Assembly (NCBI GenBank): GCA_030152105.1
Contig: JASLIH010000200.1
Span: 1-11,589 of the forward strand
DNA: 11,589 nt
From: Actinomycetes bacterium
Lineage (GTDB): Bacteria > Actinomycetota > CALGFH01
Direction of reading: 5' to 3'
Notes under the pieces: generated by a model
The model's input: the letters and a program-made list of their open reading frames with translations, nothing else
The model's database searches: none
Told to the model about the DNA's origin: nothing
Shown: piece after piece, positions 6,224 through 11,589 of the stretch
Layout of the letters: each line of letters starts with the position of its first letter
Position numbering within the stretch: position 1 is the stretch's first letter
Made by a program: the position numbers and the translations under genes

Positions 6224-7597
6224 ATGCCCCGAGGCGCGCGCGGCGCGGTCCTGGCCGGGCTGGTCCTGTGCCTGCTTGCCGGGCTGGCCGGCCCGGCGTG
6301 GGCCGGGCCGTGGGTCGACCGCGCGGCCGGGAACCTCCGTGACGACCCCGTGTACGTGAACCCGTCGGCCCGGCCGACCCTGCCGCAGGCCGAGCAGGAG
6401 CGGATCAGAGCCAGGCTGGTCGCGGTCGGGACGCCAATGTTCGTGGCCGTCCTGCCCGGCCAGGCGCTCGGCGAGGCCGGCGGCGACGCCAACCGGCTGG
6501 CCGCCCTGGTCGCGGCCTCGGTCGGCCGACCGGGAACGTACCTGGTGGTGGCCGGGGGCGAGGAGGGGGCTGGCAGCAACACCCTGGCCCCCGGCCAGGC
6601 GGCCAACCTGGCCACGGTCGCCTTCCGCCGCCACCCCGAGCTGGCGACGGCCACGATGGACTTCATCTCCCGGGTCGAGGACGCCGCCGGCACCCCACCG
6701 GCCACCACCCCGCCGGCCCAGCCGCCACCCGGCCAGCAGGACGCCGACGGCAACACCGTGCTGGTGGTGCTGCTCGCCGTGGCCGGCGCGGTCGCCCTCG
6801 CCGTGCTGCTCGCCCTGTTCAGGGAGAACCGGTTGGAGCGCCGGAGCATCCTCAGCGGCCACCAGTTCGGCGAGGCCAGGTCGGCCTCCGAGGACGACCT
6901 CAACGCGCTCGCCGACGACCTGCGCAACCTCAACGTCGACCTCCAGGCCGAGGAGGCCGGCAACCCGCAGGCGGTCAACCAGTACACCAGGGCGTACGAG
7001 TACCTGGAACGGGCCGAGGAGGCGTTCGAGCAGGCCCGGACCCCGGCCGACCTGGCCCCGGTGAGCAGCGCCGTCGAGTCGGGCCGGTACTCGATGACCG
7101 CGGCCAGGGCCCTGTTCGAGCGGCGCGACCCGCCGAAGCGGCGGCCGCCCTGCTTCTTCGACACCCGTCACGGCCCGTCGGTCAACGACATCGGCTGGGA
7201 GCCGCCGTACGGCCCGCCCCGGCCGGTGCCGGCCTGCGCGGCCTGCATGCGCCAGATCGCCGCCGGGACCCAGCCCCAGCCGCGCCGGGTCCGGACCGGG
7301 CTGCGCCGGGTGCCCTTCTACGAGGCGCCGCCGCATTTCGAGTCGTGGTTCGGGGGGTATTTCGGGGGGGCGGCGGCCGACCTGGTCGCCGGGTTCCCGC
7401 TGGGCAATGCCCTCGACGACGGGTTCGTGGGAGGCCGCAACAGCTCCGGCGGCGGGTACGGCTACCTGCCCGTCTCCTACGCCGACACGGGCGTACTCGA
7501 CAGTGGTGGTGCTATCACGGGAGAACGGGAGTCGGACAGCGGCACCATCACCATCCAGGAGGACCCTGATGAGGACCAGTCGGCCGGCGCACGGTAA
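6224..7597 (+). CDS. Secreted/membrane protein with TPM-like N-domain and conserved Cys/His region, paralogue 1
   Basis: This 457-residue protein starts at ATG 6224 with GGAGG at 6215-6219. A signal peptide (residues 1-27, ending GPAWA) precedes an outside domain at about 30-155. That domain (DPVYVNPSA, GTPMFVAVLPGQ, GTYLVVAGGEEGAGSNT) resembles the TPM-like domain of actinobacterial membrane proteins. A Pro-rich spacer leads to a membrane helix at 178-199. The cytoplasmic part has a charged helical region (about 200-300) and then the motif PPCFFDTRHGPSVNDIGWEPP...VPACAAC, with Cys310, His316, Cys338 and Cys341 as possible metal ligands. The C-terminal tail is acidic (GERESDSGTITIQEDPDED). 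The next gene is a full-length paralogue that starts before this one ends (29-base overlap), so the two are co-translated. I know similar uncharacterised proteins in Streptomyces-type genomes but no function; topology is inferred. Confidence 0.82.
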   Translation: MPRGARGAVLAGLVLCLLAGLAGPAWAGPWVDRAAGNLRDDPVYVNPSARPTLPQAEQERIRARLVAVGTPMFVAVLPGQALGEAGGDANRLAALVAASVGRPGTYLVVAGGEEGAGSNTLAPGQAANLATVAFRRHPELATATMDFISRVEDAAGTPPATTPPAQPPPGQQDADGNTVLVVLLAVAGAVALAVLLALFRENRLERRSILSGHQFGEARSASEDDLNALADDLRNLNVDLQAEEAGNPQAVNQYTRAYEYLERAEEAFEQARTPADLAPVSSAVESGRYSMTAARALFERRDPPKRRPPCFFDTRHGPSVNDIGWEPPYGPPRPVPACAACMRQIAAGTQPQPRRVRTGLRRVPFYEAPPHFESWFGGYFGGAAADLVAGFPLGNALDDGFVGGRNSSGGGYGYLPVSYADTGVLDSGGAITGERESDSGTITIQEDPDEDQSAGAR

Positions 7598-8951
7598 CCG
7601 GCCAACAGCCCGACTCGTCACCGCGACGCTGGTGGCGCTGATCCTGGCGGTGCTGACCGCCGCCCCCGCCATGGCGTCGGCGGACTCGGTCGCGGCCGAG
7701 CTGGCCAAGAACCCGGTGTTCGTCGACCCGAACGCCCCGATCAAGGTCGATGCGAGCGCGCTGCTGGATCGGGTGGAGGCGGCCGGGACGCCGATCTTCA
7801 TCGCGGTCCTGCCCGACGAGGCCCGGACAGAGACCAACGGCAACACCAATGCGCTGGGGGCGAAGATCGCCGGCGCGCTGAAGCAGCGGGGTACCTATCT
7901 GGTGACCGCGGGCACCAAGTACACCGCGGCCAGCACCACGCTGAGCAGGGGTGAGGCCAGGCGGCTTGCCGATCAGGCGTTCCAGGCCAACGGCCGGAAC
8001 CTCGACGCCGCCCTCAGCCAGTTCGTCGACGGGGTCGCCGCCGCCGCCCGCAACGAGCCCGCAGCCCAGTCGGGTGGGAGCGGGAGCGGCAGCGGCGGAG
8101 GTGGTGGGGGGATCGCGACGGTTGCGGTGCTCGCTGTGGTGCTGGTCGGTGGTGGGGCGCTGATCTTCGGGGCCCGGCGGCGCCGGAGAGAACGGGACGC
8201 CGAGCGGCAGCGGGAGCTGGAGGAGGTCAAGTCGGTCGCCAACGAGGACCTGGTCGCGCTGGCCGACGACATCCGGGCCCTCGATCTGGACACCAGCATG
8301 CCCGACGCCAACCCGGAGGCGGTGCGCCACTACACCGACGCGGTCGACCAGTACCAGAAGGCGGCCACGGCCCTCGACCAGGCCCGGCGGACCGAGGACC
8401 TGGCCCCGATGAGCGCCGCCCTCGAGGCGGGACGGTTCTCGATGGCGTCGGCCAAGGCGATCCTCGAGGGCCGCCCGGTCCCCGAGCGCCGGCCGCCCTG
8501 CTTCTTCGACCCGCGTCACGGCCCCTCGGTCGAGGACGTCGAATGGGCGCCTCCCGACGGCGCCCCGAGGATGGTCCCGGCGTGCGCGGCCGACGCCCAG
8601 CGGGTCCACGACGGCCTCGAGCCCGAGTCCCGCCAGGTCCTGGCCGGCGCCGGCGGCCGCATGACCCCCTACTGGAACGCGCCCGGCTACTACGGCCCCT
8701 GGGCCGGCGGCTACTTCGGCGGCTTCCCCGCGAGCGGCCTGTTCACCGGCCTGCTGCTCGGCAGCTTCCTCGGGGGCGGCTGGGGCGGCTACCCGGTGTA
8801 CGTCGGCGGGGACGGCGGCGGTGGCGGCGATGGCGGCGGCGACGGTGGTGGTGGCGACTGGGGCGGCGGCGACTGGGGCGGCGGTGGCGACTTCGGCGGG
8901 GGCGACTTCGGCGGGGGTGGCGACTTCGGCGGCGGCGACTTCGGCGGCTGA
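7569..8951 (+). CDS. Secreted/membrane protein with TPM-like N-domain and Gly-Asp-aromatic tail, paralogue 2
   Basis: This 460-residue paralogue of the preceding gene starts at ATG 7569 inside that gene's 3' end, behind AGGAGG at 7557-7562. A signal peptide covers about 1-37 (ending PAMASA). The TPM-like domain runs to about 158 (NPVFVDPNAP, GTPIFIAVLPDEA, GTYLVTAGTKYTAASTT). A Gly/Ser linker, a membrane helix at 182-201 and an RRRRR stop-transfer follow, placing the rest in the cytoplasm. A helical region, 215-300, precedes PPCFFDPRHGPSVEDVEW...VPACAADAQR (Cys311, His317, Cys339); the fourth position, Cys341 in the paralogue, is Asp here. PYWNAPGYYGPWAGGYFGGF and a hydrophobic LFTGLLLGSFLGG stretch lead to a tail of more than 45 residues of Gly, Asp, Trp and Phe. 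The pair may form a hetero-oligomer at the membrane. No function is assigned; the architecture is clear. Confidence 0.85.
   Translation: MRTSRPAHGNRPTARLVTATLVALILAVLTAAPAMASADSVAAELAKNPVFVDPNAPIKVDASALLDRVEAAGTPIFIAVLPDEARTETNGNTNALGAKIAGALKQRGTYLVTAGTKYTAASTTLSRGEARRLADQAFQANGRNLDAALSQFVDGVAAAARNEPAAQSGGSGSGSGGGGGGIATVAVLAVVLVGGGALIFGARRRRRERDAERQRELEEVKSVANEDLVALADDIRALDLDTSMPDANPEAVRHYTDAVDQYQKAATALDQARRTEDLAPMSAALEAGRFSMASAKAILEGRPVPERRPPCFFDPRHGPSVEDVEWAPPDGAPRMVPACAADAQRVHDGLEPESRQVLAGAGGRMTPYWNAPGYYGPWAGGYFGGFPASGLFTGLLLGSFLGGGWGGYPVYVGGDGGGGGDGGGDGGGGDWGGGDWGGGGDFGGGDFGGGGDFGGGDFGG
8844..8942 (+). repeat. 33-bp (11-residue) super-repeat in the Gly-rich tail
   Basis: Residues 426-458 of paralogue 2 are three units of 11 residues: GGGGDWGGGDW, then GGGGDFGGGDF twice, ending in GG and the stop. 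The coding DNA repeats with a 33-base period with small synonymous differences. A less regular Gly/Asp stretch (8805-8843) precedes it. Aromatic residues sit every five or six residues next to Asp, so the pattern is more ordered than simple poly-glycine. Confidence 0.85.
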
Positions 8952-8960
8952 GGTTCGCGA

Positions 8961-8979
8961 CGGTCGGGTAGGCTGACCG
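8961..8979 (+). promoter_or_regulatory. Candidate -10 element in a small inverted repeat
   Basis: TAGGCT at 8969-8974 fits the TANNNT form of actinobacterial -10 boxes and lies 32 bases before the crotonase start. It sits in the loop of a 5-bp inverted repeat CGGTC (8961-8965) and GACCG (8975-8979). No good -35 is seen. It could be the promoter of the crotonase/aldehyde dehydrogenase pair; evidence is by eye only. Confidence 0.3.
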
Positions 8980-9005
8980 GACATCCGCGGACGAAGGAGT
9001 TCGCC

Positions 9006-9791
9006 ATGAGCCTGTCCGTACGCCGCGACGGGGCGGCGACCTGGATCACGCTCGACCGGCCGGACGCGCTCAACGCGCTCGACGGCCCGGTCAAGGAGGC
9101 GCTGGCCGGCGCCCTCGCCGGGGCCGCCGACGACCCCGGCGTGCGGGCCGTCGCCCTCACCGGGAGCGGCCGGGCGTTCTGCGTCGGCCAGGACCTGCGT
9201 GAGCTGGAGGACGGCTACCGGGAGGGCCGGGCGGCCGACTTCGCGGCCGAGCTGGAGCGGTACTACGCGCCGATCTGCCGGCTCCTGGCCGAGATGCCCA
9301 AGCCGACCGTTGCCGTGGTCAACGGGGTCGCGGCCGGGGCCGGGGTGTCGCTCGCTCTGGCCTGCGACCTGCGGCTGGCCAGCAGCGCGGCCCGCTGGCG
9401 GCTGGCCTTCTCCGGCATCGGCCTGGTCCCCGACGCTGGCTCGACCTGGCACCTGCCCCGGCTCGTCGGCCTGTCACGGGCGATGGAGATGGCCCTGCTC
9501 GGCGACTGGGTCGACGCCGACCAGGCACTCCAGTTCGGGCTGGTCAACCGGGTCTGGCCGGCCGAGGACCTCCAGCGCGAGGCCGAGGCGGCCCTGTCCG
9601 CGCTGGCCGCCGGGCCGACCCTGGCCTTCGGCCGCACCAAGGCCCTGTTCCGCGACCACCTGGGGACCGACCTGGCCGGCGCGCTCGCCGGCGAGGCCGA
9701 GGCCCAGGTCGCCTCCGGCCAGACCAAGGACCACCTGGAGGGCGTCACCGCCTTCCTGGAGAAGCGCCCCCCGAACTTCCAGGGAGCCTGA
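9006..9791 (+). CDS. Crotonase-family enzyme, PaaG-like enoyl-CoA hydratase/isomerase
   Basis: This 261-residue crotonase starts at ATG 9006 behind GAAGGAG (8993-8999). The first oxyanion-hole segment is SGRAFCVGQDL (54-64) and the second is NGVAAGAGVSLALACDLRLA (106-125). The active-site segment GIGLVPDAGSTWHLPRLVG (137-155) carries Asp143 in the position of the catalytic Asp of PaaG isomerases, where classical hydratases have Glu. The C-terminus (DHLEGVTAFLEKRPPNFQG) also matches the PaaG ending. PaaG interconverts ring-epoxide and oxepin forms of phenylacetyl-CoA and shifts double bonds in phenylacetate breakdown; other PaaG-like enzymes act on other enoyl-CoAs. No other paa genes are present, so the exact substrate is open. 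The aldehyde dehydrogenase follows after three bases, which fits one catabolic operon. Confidence 0.88.
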   Translation: MSLSVRRDGAATWITLDRPDALNALDGPVKEALAGALAGAADDPGVRAVALTGSGRAFCVGQDLRELEDGYREGRAADFAAELERYYAPICRLLAEMPKPTVAVVNGVAAGAGVSLALACDLRLASSAARWRLAFSGIGLVPDAGSTWHLPRLVGLSRAMEMALLGDWVDADQALQFGLVNRVWPAEDLQREAEAALSALAAGPTLAFGRTKALFRDHLGTDLAGALAGEAEAQVASGQTKDHLEGVTAFLEKRPPNFQGA

Positions 9792-9794
9792 ACC

Positions 9795-11312
9795 ATGCCG
9801 GCCGACTATCAGCTCTGGATCGACGGCGCCCCGACCGACGCGGCCGGCGGGGGCACCTTCGAGACCCTCGACCCGTCCACCGGCCGGCCCCACGCCACCG
9901 TGGCCAGGGCCGGTCCCCTTGACGCCGACCGGGCGGTGGCCGCCGCCCGGGCCGCCTTCGAGGACGGCCGCTGGTCGGGCCTCAAGCCGGAGCGGCGGGC
10001 GGCGGTGCTCCAGGCGGTCGCGGCCAAGCTCAAGGAGGAGGCCGCCCGCCTGGTCGACCTGGAGGTCCGCGACTCGGGCGGCACCATCCGCAAGACCCGG
10101 TCGTCCGACGTCTCCGGGGCGATGTTCACCTTCCGGACCTACGCCGAGCTCGCCACCCGGCTCCCGGCCGAGGTGCCGCTGCCGTTCACCGTCGCCCCCG
10201 GCCCCAGCCACAACTACCTGCGCCGGGAGCCGGTCGGGGTCTGCGCGGCCATCGTCCCCTGGAACTTCCCCATCCAGAACGCCGCCTGGAAGCTGGCCCC
10301 GGCCCTGGCCGCCGGCAACAGCGTGGTCCTCAAGCCGGCCGAGCAGACGCCCTGCACGGCCATCGAGCTGGCCAAGCTGTGCACCGAGGCCGGGGTGCCC
10401 GACGGCGTGGTCAACGTCCTGCCCGGCTTCGGGCCGGAGGCCGGCGAGCCCCTGGTCACCTCGCCCGGGGTCGACAAGGTCGCCTTCACCGGCTCGACCG
10501 AGGTCGGCCGGCGGGTCGCCGCCCTGGCCGCCGGCACGGTCAAGAAGGTCCTGCTGGAGCTGGGCGGCAAGTCGGCCAACATCCTGCTCGACGACGCCGA
10601 CCTGGAGCTGGCCGCCGACGGCGCCGCCTACGCGATCTTCTTCCACCAGGGCCAGGTCTGCACCGCCGGCAGCCGGCTGCTGGTGGCCAGGCCGATCCAC
10701 GACGAGGTGGTGGCCCGCCTGGTCGACATCGCCGAGCGGATCACGGTCGGCCCGGCCGCCGACCCGGCCTCGGACATGGGCCCGCTGATCTCGGCCGAGC
10801 AGCTGGCGCGGGTCGAGGGCTATGTCCGGGCCGGCCAGGAGGAGGGGGCCAAGCTGGCCACCGGCGGCCACCGGGTGGAGGTCTCCGGCCACGAGGGTGG
10901 CTTCTACTTCGCCCCCACCATCTTCACCGGGGCCGACCCGGCCTCGCGCATCGCCCAGGAGGAGATCTTCGGCCCGGTCCTGACCGTCATCCCGGTCGAC
11001 GACGACGACCACGCGGTCGCCGTGGCCAACGACTCCCGGTACGGCCTGGCCGGCGCCGTGTGGAGCCGCGACTCGGCCCGGGCCGTCCGGGTGGCCGAGC
11101 GCCTGCGCACCGGCACGGTCTGGGTCAACGACTACCACCTCCTCAACCCCCGGTACCCCTTCGGCGGCTACAAGCAGTCCGGCGTCGGCCGCGAGCTCGG
11201 CGAGGAGGGGTATCTCGCCTACACCCAGACCAAGCACGTCCACGTCGACATCACCCAGCAGCGCGCCCGCCACCGCTGGTTCGACGTCACCATCCCCCGC
11301 CGCCGCGGCTAG
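9795..11312 (+). CDS. NAD(P)-dependent aldehyde dehydrogenase
   Basis: This 505-residue member of the aldehyde dehydrogenase superfamily oxidises an aldehyde to the acid with NAD(P)+ in the cytoplasm. ATG 9795 is three bases after the crotonase stop, with AGGGAG (9781-9786) inside the end of that gene. The cofactor domain shows VPWNFP (154-159, with Asn157), KPAEQTP (180-186) and FTGSTEVG (231-238). The catalytic residues are Glu255 in LELGGKS (254-260) and Cys289 in GQVCTAGSR (286-294). EEIFGPVL (389-396) and FGGYKQSGVGRELGEEG (456-472) complete the fold. All key residues are intact and length is normal. Placement after a PaaG-like enzyme suggests a role in aromatic or fatty acyl catabolism, but sequence alone does not give the substrate. 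Its stop shares CTAG (11309-11312) with the stop of the convergent permease. Confidence 0.95.
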   Translation: MPADYQLWIDGAPTDAAGGGTFETLDPSTGRPHATVARAGPLDADRAVAAARAAFEDGRWSGLKPERRAAVLQAVAAKLKEEAARLVDLEVRDSGGTIRKTRSSDVSGAMFTFRTYAELATRLPAEVPLPFTVAPGPSHNYLRREPVGVCAAIVPWNFPIQNAAWKLAPALAAGNSVVLKPAEQTPCTAIELAKLCTEAGVPDGVVNVLPGFGPEAGEPLVTSPGVDKVAFTGSTEVGRRVAALAAGTVKKVLLELGGKSANILLDDADLELAADGAAYAIFFHQGQVCTAGSRLLVARPIHDEVVARLVDIAERITVGPAADPASDMGPLISAEQLARVEGYVRAGQEEGAKLATGGHRVEVSGHEGGFYFAPTIFTGADPASRIAQEEIFGPVLTVIPVDDDDHAVAVANDSRYGLAGAVWSRDSARAVRVAERLRTGTVWVNDYHLLNPRYPFGGYKQSGVGRELGEEGYLAYTQTKHVHVDITQQRARHRWFDVTIPRRRG

Positions 11313-11589
11313 CCGACCAGGGCCCGGCGCAGCCGCCAGGTGGCCAGGGCGAGGAGGACGGCGGCGAAGGCGGCCAGGACGGCCAGCTGGAGGGCGATGC
11401 CGGCGATGTCCTCGCCCTTGGCGATCAGGGCGATGAAGGCGTCCATGGCCCAGGCCTGGGGGAACAGGTGGCCGACGACGCGCATGGGTTCGGGGACGAT
11501 GGCCAGGGGCCACATGCAGCCGCCGAGCATGCCGAGGGCGATGCCGACCGGGGGGCCGATCGAGGTGGCCTGCTCGGCGTTGCGCAGGA
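11309..11589 (-). CDS. ABC-2 type permease, C-terminal fragment
   Basis: The frame is open to the right edge of the window, so the start and about two thirds of the gene are missing. The 92 visible residues read LRNAEQATSIGPPVGIALGMLGGCMWPLAIVPEPM, then HLFPQAWAMDAFIALIAKGEDI, then the last membrane helix (about 24 residues) and the basic end WRLRRALVG. This is the common end of ABC-2 exporter permeases: helix 5, the extracellular P-E/P-P loop, the amphipathic FP..W..DAF segment and a final helix. It differs in sequence from the permease at 2202-3062, so it belongs to another exporter whose other parts lie beyond the window. Stop TAG at 11311-11309 overlaps the aldehyde dehydrogenase stop. 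Confidence 0.85.
   Translation of the reverse strand, partial: LRNAEQATSIGPPVGIALGMLGGCMWPLAIVPEPMRVVGHLFPQAWAMDAFIALIAKGEDIAGIALQLAVLAAFAAVLLALATWRLRRALVG

Noticed and set aside
6089..7849. Upstream minus-strand extension of the DICT-domain gene
   Set aside because: The extension lies antisense to the paralogue 1 and 2 genes, shows no family resemblance and would bury the divergent promoter region. Only the DICT part from about 6070 down is credible.
8805..8948. Possible misassembly or frameshift in the GC-rich repeat
   Set aside because: The frame stays open, keeps an exact 11-residue pattern and ends in a stop followed by a sensible intergenic region, so no error need be assumed.
7548..9452. 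Long minus-strand open frame over paralogue 2
   Set aside because: Composition is typical of an antisense shadow (Ala/Pro/Gly/Arg rich), and it overlaps two genes with clear ribosome sites and conserved motifs.
9474..11513. Very long open frame on the minus strand opposite the crotonase and aldehyde dehydrogenase genes
   Set aside because: Its translation is low-complexity Gly/Arg/Asp/Val with no domain; it exists because GC-ending codons on the plus strand leave few stops on the other. Both plus-strand genes have full sets of catalytic motifs.

Overview
The window is a gene-dense, very GC-rich segment with GTG starts, Shine-Dalgarno sites and strongly G/C-ending codons. An RskA-type anti-sigma gene and secreted or membrane proteins of a kind seen in Actinomycetota suggest a high-GC Gram-positive actinobacterium. 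The sequence does not settle genus or order. I found no RNA genes, CRISPR arrays, insertion sequences or phage genes.

Layout. (1) 1-2191, plus strand: a tightly packed molybdenum-hydroxylase accessory block. It holds the C-terminal part of an XdhC/CoxI-family protein, a MobA/MocA-like nucleotidyltransferase that starts at the base after the preceding stop, and a CoxG-like SRPBCC protein joined by an ATGA overlap. Together they would finish or deliver the molybdenum cofactor of a CO-dehydrogenase or xanthine-dehydrogenase type enzyme, whose catalytic genes probably lie upstream of the window. (2) 2202-3817, minus strand: a two-gene ABC-2 exporter, ATPase then permease, joined by an ATGA overlap. 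(3) 3906-4235, plus strand: a pterin-4a-carbinolamine dehydratase-like protein, divergent from the ABC operon. (4) 4245-6070, minus strand: a likely three-gene signalling operon of DICT-domain sensor, ECF sigma factor (SigK-like) and zinc-finger anti-sigma factor (RskA-like). (5) 6224-8951, plus strand: two tandem paralogous secreted or membrane proteins with overlapping reading frames, divergent from the DICT/sigma operon. (6) 9006-11312, plus strand: a PaaG-like crotonase and an NAD(P)-dependent aldehyde dehydrogenase, probably co-transcribed. (7) 11309-11589, minus strand: the C-terminal end of another ABC-2 permease that runs off the window.

The most unusual items are three. One is a 39-bp palindrome-bearing unit duplicated in frame inside the nucleotidyltransferase gene. 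The second is the tandem paralogue pair with a conserved Cys/His signature and a Gly-Asp-aromatic super-repeat tail. The third is a perfect 19-nt palindrome in the divergent region between the DICT/sigma operon and that pair, which could tie the two units together in regulation. Nothing here is a clearly new defence or mobile system. The DICT/sigma/anti-sigma operon facing the paired membrane proteins is the best candidate for an undescribed functional unit.
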